This document shows positions 8,080 through 13,771 of a stretch of 13,771 nt of DNA, piece by piece; within the stretch, counting starts at the first letter, position 1; each line of letters opens with the position of its first letter. The notes under the pieces were generated by a model. The model was not told where the DNA came from. It worked only from the letters and a program-made list of their open reading frames with translations, and did not search any database. The stretch covers positions 1 through 13,771 of the forward strand of contig JBKPLX010000060.1 in NCBI GenBank assembly GCA_046731855.1, read 5' to 3'. This DNA is from Udaeobacter sp046731855. Lineage in GTDB: Bacteria; Verrucomicrobiota; Verrucomicrobiia; Chthoniobacterales; UBA10450. The translations under genes and the position numbers were made by a program.

Positions 8080-9855
8080 CTAGTGCGTTGCAGTAGCGGC
8101 CTTACGCACTTCATCGACCTGTCGCCGGACAGCGCGGCGTCTCGCCTGAATCGCGACCGCTTGCTCGATTGCTTCTTCGTCTCTTGGATGCACTGGCGGC
8201 AATTCTTCCATTTTCAAAATGTGCACGCCGAGGTCGCCGATCTTGTTCAAGCTCAATCCGGCAAATTGCGGAACTGTCTCGCTGATTCGGCGAAAAACAT
8301 CATCGATGGAGAGAATAGAATCGCCACCGCCGACTGCCTGGAGCAAATCCCGCAAAACCTCCCAATCGTCGCGCGCGTTCCCCGGCGGGCGCACGGCGCG
8401 ATTCAATCGTTGCAATCGCCCTTTGCCATTGATCATCGAGCCGCGTTTTTCGGCAAATCCGCAGGCGGGCAGAAGGACCGTCGCTTTTTCGGTCGCTTCA
8501 TTCGACAAAATATTCATCATGATCAACACAGGCAGCTGCGCCAGTTGCTCAACTTGTATGCCCAAATGCATTGTGTTTTCCTTCAAAATCAGCAGCGCCT
8601 TGATTTTTCCTGATTTCACAGCTTCTGAGATCGCAAGCAGATTCGCGCCTGGCTCAGTTGCCGATCCCAGAATGAGTCGCGCGCCGTTTGTATTCGGGTT
8701 GCGGTCTTTGTTAAGCAGGATGTTATCGCCGGGCTCGCGTCGTGGTACGACGTCAATCCATTGCGTGCCTAACGACTTCGCCAGTTGCGCTGTTAGCCAA
8801 AGCTCCTCATTCGTCATGCGCGCAGAGGCAATGATGCCAATTTCCGAACCGGAGAACTGCTTTAGCTGAAGCGCCGCCTGCGCGATTGCGGTAGACCAGT
8901 CGACGTAGGCGAGTTGTCCCTCGAAACGGATTTGCGGTTCGAGCAAGCGGTTCTCGGCTTCGAGATATTTGAAGTTGAGTCGTCCGTAATCACACATCCA
9001 GCATGAATTGACATGGTCGTTCTCGCGCGGGGTCTGCCGGTAGATCACGTCCTCTCGCGTTCCGACAATGGTGTTGCAGCCTGTCGCGCAACTGGTGCAG
9101 ATGCTTTTGGTCTCCTTCAAAAACCAGACGCGCATCTTGAAGCGAAAATCGGTGGAAGTCAGAGCGCCGACCGGGCAAATATCGACCGTGTTTAGCGAAT
9201 AATTATTTTCCAGGCTCTTGCCGGGATGCGCGGTCAGCACCGTGTAACTGCCGCGATCGGCGAAGCCGAGCACATCGTCGTTCGCGATCTCCTGACAAAA
9301 ACGAATACAGCGCGAGCAGAGAATGCAGCGTTCATCATCGAGCCTGACACGCGGCCCGAGCACGACGTTTTTCGGTTTCTTGACTTTGTGTTCGAGAAAA
9401 CGCGATTTGCTCGTGCCGAAATCGACGCTGAACTCCTGCAACTGACATTCGCCAGCCTGATCGCAGATAGGGCAATCAAGCGGATGATTGATGAGAAGGA
9501 ATTCCATTACGCCACGCTGGCATTCCTTCACCAGAGCTGAATTGGTCCTGACGCCCATTCCTTCAGCGATATCTTGCGCACAGGAAATTTGAGGCCGAGG
9601 CATCCAGTTGATGATCGGTTTGTTGTCAGGGCCAAGCTCTGGTTTGCGGTCCGGTCCGAGTCTTGGAAATCCCATCTCGATCAGGCAAATCCGGCAATTG
9701 CCCGGCGAGCTGAGTCTTTTGTGATAACAATAGCGCGGCACATAACTGCCAGCCTGTTCGCAGGCTTCAATTACACGGGTGCCCTTTGGAAACTGATGCC
9801 ACACCCCGTCAATCTGGACGTTCAGGAGCTGTGGCGATGGAACTGGATCGGGCAT
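8080..9855 (-). CDS. nuoG: NADH-quinone oxidoreductase subunit G
   Basis: This is the large Fe-S subunit of the NADH arm, 591 residues from the ATG at 9855 (MPDPVPSPQLLNVQIDGVWH). That start is preferred because a longer frame upstream runs into the end of nuoEF and lacks family similarity. The 2Fe-2S domain has C43, C54, C57 and probably C92 (N1b). The His-Cys motif H124, C128, C131, C137 fits N5, and C177, C180, C183 with C227 fits N4. C253, C256, C260 and C288 fit the optional N7 pattern CxxCxxxCx27C exactly. The rest is a shortened molybdopterin-oxidoreductase-like domain (E. coli NuoG is about 900 residues), including LPACGFAEKRGSMING near 463-478, and the protein ends in an Arg/Lys-rich tail. 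No molybdenum chemistry is expected in complex I. It lies 22 bases after nuoEF. Confidence 0.95.
   Translation of the reverse strand: MPDPVPSPQLLNVQIDGVWHQFPKGTRVIEACEQAGSYVPRYCYHKRLSSPGNCRICLIEMGFPRLGPDRKPELGPDNKPIINWMPRPQISCAQDIAEGMGVRTNSALVKECQRGVMEFLLINHPLDCPICDQAGECQLQEFSVDFGTSKSRFLEHKVKKPKNVVLGPRVRLDDERCILCSRCIRFCQEIANDDVLGFADRGSYTVLTAHPGKSLENNYSLNTVDICPVGALTSTDFRFKMRVWFLKETKSICTSCATGCNTIVGTREDVIYRQTPRENDHVNSCWMCDYGRLNFKYLEAENRLLEPQIRFEGQLAYVDWSTAIAQAALQLKQFSGSEIGIIASARMTNEELWLTAQLAKSLGTQWIDVVPRREPGDNILLNKDRNPNTNGARLILGSATEPGANLLAISEAVKSGKIKALLILKENTMHLGIQVEQLAQLPVLIMMNILSNEATEKATVLLPACGFAEKRGSMINGKGRLQRLNRAVRPPGNARDDWEVLRDLLQAVGGGDSILSIDDVFRRISETVPQFAGLSLNKIGDLGVHILKMEELPPVHPRDEEAIEQAVAIQARRRAVRRQVDEVRKAATATH
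9617..9664. repeat. 24-bp imperfect tandem duplication inside nuoG
   Basis: Two adjacent 24-base units beginning GGTTTG (9617-9640 and 9641-9664 on the plus strand) encode, on the minus strand, the consecutive octapeptides LGPDRKPE and LGPDNKPI (residues 66-81 of NuoG). The duplication keeps the frame. It lies between the third and fourth presumed ligands of the N1b 2Fe-2S cluster, lengthening that loop. Confidence 0.7.
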
Positions 9856-9877
9856 TATCTTGTCACAAGGGTTTGAC

Positions 9878-11863
9878 TCAAATCGTACCGGCGGCGCCAG
9901 CTTTTTCCCACCCGGGATCGTGCGCCATGGGAACTGTAGGAATCGTTTCCTCTTCAATTAACTCTTCGGACGTGTATTCCGGTGGCAGCGGCGGCGGCAT
10001 CGGTTTTTGAGCGCGAGCGGCGAATTCTTCCGGAAATTTCTGGACAAAACTTTGCGTCGGCCACGCGCATGCCTCGCCAAAGGCGCAAATGGTGCGCCCG
10101 GCGATATTATCGCCAATGGTCTTTAGCGTGTTTGGATCTTCCGTGACACCGCCGCCGCGCAACATGCGGTCGGTGATTTTCTTCATCCAAAGCGAGCCCT
10201 CGCGGCAGGGTGTGCACTGGCCACAGCTCTCGTGCGCATAGAATTCGTTGATGTTATTGAGCACCCAAACCACGTCGCGGGAATCATCCAGCACAATGAC
10301 CCCGCCAGAACCGGCCATCGAACCAGCTGCGGCGAGCGAATCGAAATCCACCGGGATCTCATCAATCGAGATATCCCGGTCGATAGTTGATCCGTCCGCC
10401 TGGTGCTGTTTGAGTTTGAATCGTTCATCGGCCCGCAAGACCTTCGCAGAACTTCCCCCTGGTATTACCGCCTTTAGTTTGCGGCCAGGTTTTAATCCGC
10501 CGGCCATTTCATAAATAAGCTGACCCATCGTTACCGCGCCGACCTCAATTTCGAAATAACCGGGCCGCTGTACGTCACCGCTTACACACACGATCCTTGT
10601 GCCAGTGTTGTTTGGTCGGCCCAGGCGGGCATACTCCGCGCCGCCCATGGCTATGATGTGTTTCACGTGGCAGAGGGTTTCCACATTGTTGACGATCGTT
10701 GGGGACATGTAGAGGCCCAGAACGGCTGGGAAATAGGGTGGCTTGATTCGTGGATAGCCGCGTTTGCCTTCCAGCGATTCGATCAAGCCGGTCTCTTCGC
10801 CGCAGATGTAAGCGCCTGCCCCGCGATGAATGTACACCTCGGCGTCAAATCCGGAGCCAAGAATGTTTTTCCCAAGAAAATTATGTTTACGCGCTTCTTC
10901 GATGGCGCGTTCAAGGATTTTTGCGCCTTCCGGGAATTCACCTCTGATGTAGATGTAGGCAGTGCGCGCGTTCAACGCGAAACAAGAGATCAGAATTCCC
11001 TCCAATAGCTGATGTGGATCCTCGTGGATGATGTAGCGGTCCTTGAAGGTGCCCGGCTCAGACTCGTCGGCATTACAGATCAAGTACACCGGTCGTTTTT
11101 CATCCAGCTTGATGAAGCTCCATTTCAAACCGCATGAGAAACCCGCGCCGCCGCGACCGCGCAATCCCGAGTTCTTGACTTTATTGATAATCTCGATGCG
11201 CGGGATCGTTAGCGCTTGCTTCAATTGCTCGTACCCGCCCGCGCGCAGATAACAGTCGATGTCTGTGGTCCAATCGTCGCGTCCAAGGTTTTTAAAAATC
11301 AATCGATGTTCCAATGGATGTGGAGCGGTTCGATGGACAATTTTTCGAGTCGGATTTTGGATAACCTCCGTCACAGAGTCGGGCCTTACGTTTTCGTGCA
11401 GCTGCTCGTTTACCATGCAGACAGGCGCCGTGCCGCAACTGGCAAGGCATTCAACGAACTCGACGCTGTAATTGCCATCGGGACTAAGGGATATCGGATC
11501 ATGCATTCCTTCTCCATGTCCTTCGCGATTAATTCCGGTCGCCGCGCACAGATTTTCCATTAACTGAAAGCCGCCTGCCATTGCACAGCTGAGCGTGCGA
11601 CAGACGCGAATGTGTGTCTTGCCGGCAGGTTTCTGGCGAAACATCGGGTAAAAGGTGACCAACTCGAAGATGTTGATCGGCTCAAGCCCGAGCTTCGCCG
11701 CGATCCAAATTACGGCGTCATCGCTGATGAAACCAAAGTGTTCCTGCCACAAGTGAAGCAGTGGCATCGCCGCGCTGCGCCGGTGCTCGTTCGGGTAGCG
11801 CGCGATTGCCGCGTCCATCGTCCGCTCCAACTCGGCGGGAACACGCGTGTTCGTCGAGTCCAC
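9878..11863 (-). CDS. NADH-quinone oxidoreductase NuoE-NuoF fusion
   Basis: One uninterrupted frame encodes both the thioredoxin-like 2Fe-2S subunit NuoE and the NADH/FMN subunit NuoF, 661 residues from the GTG at 11863. The NuoE part (about 1-167) has the N1a ligands C88, C93 (CRTLSC) and C139, C143 (CLASC). The NuoF part (about 180-661) begins HPLEHRLIF, like E. coli NuoF. It shows GLRGRGGAGF (233-242), the NADH/FMN loop CNADESEPGTFKDR (263-276), GAGAYICGEETGLIESLEG (348-366), and N3 cluster ligands C547, C550, C553 (SCGQCTPC) and C593. No stop or ATG lies at the junction. A proline- and glutamate-rich tail of about 40 residues follows. The start is uncertain: GTG 11863 keeps the usual PAELERTMDAAIARYP helix, while ATG 11818 has a GGAG motif 6 bases upstream. 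A TTG at 11929 would overlap the lipoprotein gene and is unlikely. Confidence 0.93.
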   Translation of the reverse strand: MDSTNTRVPAELERTMDAAIARYPNEHRRSAAMPLLHLWQEHFGFISDDAVIWIAAKLGLEPINIFELVTFYPMFRQKPAGKTHIRVCRTLSCAMAGGFQLMENLCAATGINREGHGEGMHDPISLSPDGNYSVEFVECLASCGTAPVCMVNEQLHENVRPDSVTEVIQNPTRKIVHRTAPHPLEHRLIFKNLGRDDWTTDIDCYLRAGGYEQLKQALTIPRIEIINKVKNSGLRGRGGAGFSCGLKWSFIKLDEKRPVYLICNADESEPGTFKDRYIIHEDPHQLLEGILISCFALNARTAYIYIRGEFPEGAKILERAIEEARKHNFLGKNILGSGFDAEVYIHRGAGAYICGEETGLIESLEGKRGYPRIKPPYFPAVLGLYMSPTIVNNVETLCHVKHIIAMGGAEYARLGRPNNTGTRIVCVSGDVQRPGYFEIEVGAVTMGQLIYEMAGGLKPGRKLKAVIPGGSSAKVLRADERFKLKQHQADGSTIDRDISIDEIPVDFDSLAAAGSMAGSGGVIVLDDSRDVVWVLNNINEFYAHESCGQCTPCREGSLWMKKITDRMLRGGGVTEDPNTLKTIGDNIAGRTICAFGEACAWPTQSFVQKFPEEFAARAQKPMPPPLPPEYTSEELIEEETIPTVPMAHDPGWEKAGAAGTI

Positions 11864-11876
11864 AATAGCGTGAGAG

Positions 11877-12164
11877 TTAGTTAGACAATGTGCTCTCCTT
11901 CGACTGCACTTTGTCGTCCTTGAAAACAATCGTCACCGAGTCTTTGCCCTGCCGGTAAACGTAGGTCGTTTTTTTCATGATAACGAGATCTTCATTGGTA
12001 ATGGAGGTCGGGTGTCCCAGGATTGATTCCACCTGTTTCTTTGACATGCCCTCTTCCACCTGGTCCACATTATCTTTAGAGATGCGCTTTCCTGGAGTGC
12101 ACGAAACTCCGAGAACGAGCACGAGTACGAGCAAAAATCGAGATATTGATCGCAGCATGTTCAT
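11877..12164 (-). CDS. SmpA/BamE-like small lipoprotein
   Basis: This is a 95-residue exported protein inserted between nuoD and nuoE. The N-terminus has a basic residue and a hydrophobic run (MLRSISRFLLVLVLVLGVSC) ending in C22, an apparent lipoprotein cleavage site; the box LGVSC is off-consensus because glycine occupies -3. The mature part, VEEGMSKKQVESILGHPTSI (36-55), then TTYVYRQG and VTIVFKDDKVQS, follows the beta-lactamase-inhibitor/BamE-like pattern of the SmpA/OmlA family: GMxxxqVxxlLGxP, a Y-x-Y strand, then a f-d-d-k-v strand. Known members are small envelope lipoproteins, some in the outer-membrane BAM complex; the role of this one cannot be read from the sequence. The ATG at 12164 overlaps the nuoD stop (ATGA) and has GGGGGAG 8 bases upstream, the clearest ribosome binding site in the operon. 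An ATG at 12158 is an alternative. Confidence 0.8.
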   Translation of the reverse strand: MNMLRSISRFLLVLVLVLGVSCTPGKRISKDNVDQVEEGMSKKQVESILGHPTSITNEDLVIMKKTTYVYRQGKDSVTIVFKDDKVQSKESTLSN

Positions 12165-13417
12165 CTGTCGCACTCCCCCATGACGAAGTCCAGACTCCCC
12201 AGCACGGCTGGTACATCGCTGACCATGCAACCCGGCAAAAGCTCAGGCAGGATACTTAAGTTTACGAATGACGGCGCTCGGATCTTCAAGCGATAAGGTA
12301 CGCCCCCGCCTCTGCTGTTGACGTAAAAGCCTAGCTCGCCCTTTGGGTTTTCCGCCGCGAAATAGACCTCGCCTGGCGGAGCATCGAGCCCCTCGGTGAC
12401 GACAATAAAATGATGGATCAATTCTTCCATCTTGGTCATGACGCGCGATTTGGGTGGCACCATGTTTTTCCAATCGGCTACGTTGATAGGGCCGCTCGGC
12501 AATTTATCTATTACCTGACGCAGGATCCGCACGCTCTGTCGCATTTCCCCAATTCGCACCAGGTAGCGGTCATAGCAGTCTCCGGCGCTACCGATCACTA
12601 CGTCGAAATCGTACAGCTCGTAGTCGAGATAGGGATGTTTGCGACGCAAGTCGTACTCAATTCCGCTGCCCCGCAAATTTGGTCCCGACAGGGCATATGC
12701 GATTGCACGCTCCTTCGAGATCACGCCAATGTCTTTTGTTCGATCGACAAAAATGCGATTACGCGTGAGCAGTTTATCGCACTCGTCGAGGCTAGGAATG
12801 AATTCATCCAGGAATTTCTTGAGCTGCGGAATGAAATGTTCGGGGAGGTCCCGGATTTGGCCGCCCACCCGCGTATAAGAGGTCGTAAAGCGGGCTCCGG
12901 TCAACAGCTCGAAGAGATTATAAAGTTTCTCGCGCTCAGTGAAAGTGTACAAAAAGACCGTCATCGCGCCGAGATCGAGTGCCATCGCTCCTAACCCGAG
13001 CAAATGCGAGGAGATCCGTGACGTTTCGCAACAGATCGTGCGAATGGCTTTCCCGCGCGGCGGGATATCCCAGCCCATCAATTTTTCAACAGCAAGCGCG
13101 TAAGCAACGTTATTCGACAGTGGCGCGAGATAATCCAGCCGATCGGTGTAAGGCACGAACTGGTTGTATTGCATGTTCTCGGCGATCTTTTCATCGCCAC
13201 GATGCAGGAAGCCGATGTCTGGCGTGGCTTTGGTGATGATCTCGCCGTCGAGTTCGAGCACGAGTCGCAAAACGCCATGCGTGGCGGGGTGCGATGGCCC
13301 CATATTGAGGACCATCTTTTCACCAATGTCGCTATCAGCACGATGCACTTCTGCGTCCGCCGCGACAACTCGCGTCACGGGATCAGGCGATTCAATCTCA
13401 CGCGTGGTGAAGGGCAT
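12161..13417 (-). CDS. nuoD: NADH-quinone oxidoreductase subunit D
   Basis: This is the 49-kDa-type subunit lining the quinone-binding site, descended from the large subunit of NiFe hydrogenases; 418 residues, first gene of this operon. Visible blocks are NMGPSHPATHGVLRLVLELD (residues 38-57), IGFLHRGDEKIAENM, YLAPLSNNVAYALAVEKL, ETSRISSHLLGLGAMALDLG, then SGPNLRGSG and YDVYDRY-like GDCYDRYLVRIGEMRQS, and the near-invariant ending DFVMGECDR. The quinone-site histidine lies in SHPATHG. It is a stand-alone NuoD: there is no NuoC domain in front, unlike the NuoCD fusion of E. coli. The start ATG at 13417 (MPFTTREIES) has no evident Shine-Dalgarno sequence. No nuoA, nuoB or nuoC precedes it, because the divergent fabD starts 178 bases away. 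Confidence 0.97.
   Translation of the reverse strand: MPFTTREIESPDPVTRVVAADAEVHRADSDIGEKMVLNMGPSHPATHGVLRLVLELDGEIITKATPDIGFLHRGDEKIAENMQYNQFVPYTDRLDYLAPLSNNVAYALAVEKLMGWDIPPRGKAIRTICCETSRISSHLLGLGAMALDLGAMTVFLYTFTEREKLYNLFELLTGARFTTSYTRVGGQIRDLPEHFIPQLKKFLDEFIPSLDECDKLLTRNRIFVDRTKDIGVISKERAIAYALSGPNLRGSGIEYDLRRKHPYLDYELYDFDVVIGSAGDCYDRYLVRIGEMRQSVRILRQVIDKLPSGPINVADWKNMVPPKSRVMTKMEELIHHFIVVTEGLDAPPGEVYFAAENPKGELGFYVNSRGGGVPYRLKIRAPSFVNLSILPELLPGCMVSDVPAVLGSLDFVMGECDR
12173..12179 (-). promoter_or_regulatory. Ribosome binding site of the lipoprotein gene
   Basis: GGGGGAG on the minus strand lies within the last codons of nuoD, 8 bases before the ATG at 12164. It decides that start over ATG 12158 and over longer in-frame starts inside nuoD. 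With the ATGA overlap it implies reinitiation after nuoD translation. Confidence 0.6.
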
Positions 13418-13423
13418 GGCAGA

Positions 13424-13455
13424 AGTTAAAAGGTTACAACGTTACAAAGTAAAAC
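13424..13455. repeat. Octamer tandem array upstream of nuoD
   Basis: Four consecutive 8-base units lie immediately before the nuoD start: AGTTAAAA, GGTTACAA, CGTTACAA, AGTAAAAC. The two central units differ only at their first base. On the nuoD strand the array reads TTGTAACG-TTGTAACC and would lie in the 5' leader or promoter of the operon. The 8-bp period matches that of the nuoI-nuoJ spacer although the unit differs. Confidence 0.6.
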
Positions 13456-13467
13456 CGATAACATTTA

Positions 13468-13487
13468 CGCTGGCGAGTGAGCCAGCG
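13468..13487. other. Perfect 7-bp hairpin in the nuoD-fabD spacer
   Basis: CGCTGGC (13468-13474) and GCCAGCG (13481-13487) form a perfect stem around the 6-base loop GAGTGA. On the minus strand it lies 51 bases upstream of the nuoD ATG, followed by an A/T-rich stretch without a clean T-run. It could be a leader hairpin of the nuo transcript, an operator, or chance. Confidence 0.45.
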
Positions 13488-13595
13488 CGCGCAAGCAATT
13501 TCAGCGTCTTCGTAGCGCCGGCGCGCCGGGATCGGGCTGCATGCGCGCAATTTCACGTTTGAATCGCCCGAAACGGGCACCGATGGTGAAATCTC

Positions 13596-13771
13596 ATGAA
13601 AAAAATCGCGCTGCTTTTCGCTGGCCAGGGCGCTCAAATCGTCGGAATGGGACGCGATCTTGCGGAACAATTCCCCACGGCAGCCGACCTGTTCCAGAGA
13701 GCGGATGACGTCCTTGGGCGGAAGTTAAGCGAAATTGCATGGAACGGACCGATTGAAGGTCTGACTAAGAC
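13596..13771 (+). CDS. fabD: Malonyl CoA-ACP transacylase, 5' end only
   Basis: The first 58 codons of a rightward gene begin MKKIALLFAGQGAQIVGMGR and continue DLAEQFPTAADLFQRADDVL, the characteristic N-terminus of FabD, which moves malonyl groups from CoA to acyl carrier protein to supply fatty acid synthesis in the cytoplasm. The GQGAQ motif (residues 10-14), part of the oxyanion-hole region, is present; the catalytic GHSxG serine would lie beyond the window. The start ATG at 13596 fits the family N-terminus exactly and has a weak GGTGA upstream. The gene is cut by the window edge, not truncated. Acyltransferase domains of polyketide synthases share this N-terminal motif, but start position and sequence favour a stand-alone FabD. 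Confidence 0.9.
   Translation, partial: MKKIALLFAGQGAQIVGMGRDLAEQFPTAADLFQRADDVLGRKLSEIAWNGPIEGLTK

Larger units (their letters stand above)
13418..13595. promoter_or_regulatory. Divergent nuoD-fabD intergenic region
   Basis: This 178-base spacer must carry the promoters of the nuo operon (leftward) and of fabD (rightward), unless the nuo genes are read from further upstream. I could not pick a convincing -35/-10 pair on either strand. It contains an octamer repeat array (13424-13455), a 7-bp hairpin (13468-13487), a 12-bp perfect palindrome CCGGCGCGCCGG (13518-13529), and a GC-rich hairpin GCCCG-AAA-CGGGC (13566-13578). A weak GGTGA (13585-13589) lies before the fabD start. GCGCGCAA followed by AATTTCA appears in two variants (near 13487 and 13543). 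Confidence 0.5.

Noticed and set aside
8080..9855. NuoG as a molybdenum-dependent formate dehydrogenase
   Set aside because: The gene sits in a full nuo order and the oxidoreductase-like domain is reduced; I see no complete catalytic molybdopterin site.
9856..9957. Upstream extension of NuoG
   Set aside because: The extra residues overlap the end of nuoEF and precede the natural start MPDPVPSPQLLNVQIDG with no family similarity.
11864..11929. Upstream extension of NuoE to a TTG start
   Set aside because: It would overlap the lipoprotein gene end, adds a basic cysteine-containing segment without NuoE similarity, and uses a rare start.

Overview
The window is almost entirely a respiratory complex I (NADH:quinone oxidoreductase, nuo) operon. 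It reads right to left on the minus strand, with one convergent gene at the left edge and the start of a divergent gene at the right edge. Gene density is very high, GC content is moderate, Shine-Dalgarno motifs are mostly weak, and many stops and starts overlap or nearly touch. Together with a single-chain NuoD, a fused NuoE-NuoF and a fabD neighbour, this suggests a free-living Gram-negative-type bacterium. My guess is a soil Verrucomicrobiota-like lineage, but that is impression only: no rRNA or marker gene here proves it.

Layout from left to right: 12-680 (+) HNH endonuclease-family protein; 681-730 short convergent spacer with overlapping hairpins; 731-2161 (-) nuoN; 2158-3735 (-) nuoM; 3735-5531 (-) nuoL; 5539-5859 (-) nuoK; 5862-6365 (-) nuoJ; 6366-6463 a non-coding spacer made of inverted arrays of 8-bp repeats; 6464-6994 (-) nuoI; 7004-8065 (-) nuoH; 8080-9855 (-) nuoG; 9878-11863 (-) a single ORF joining NuoE and NuoF; 11877-12164 (-) a small SmpA/BamE-like lipoprotein; 12161-13417 (-) nuoD; 13418-13595 divergent spacer with repeats and hairpins; 13596 to the window end (+) the 5' end of fabD.

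How the genes work together: NuoE-NuoF and NuoG form the NADH-oxidising arm (FMN and a chain of Fe-S clusters). NuoD and NuoI belong to the connecting, quinone-reducing arm. NuoH, J, K, L, M and N form the membrane proton-pumping arm. nuoA, nuoB and nuoC, which normally precede nuoD, are absent, because fabD lies divergently where they would be; they must be encoded elsewhere if the complex is complete.

The points most worth a second look are: the seamless NuoE-NuoF fusion; loss in NuoM of the mid-membrane TM7 lysine that NuoL and NuoN here still have; a lipoprotein gene translationally coupled between nuoD and nuoE; and 8-bp-periodic repeats in all three spacers longer than about 40 bp. I found no CRISPR array, tRNA, rRNA, transposase or phage gene. 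I see no clear novel multi-gene system; the unusual elements are variations within and around complex I.
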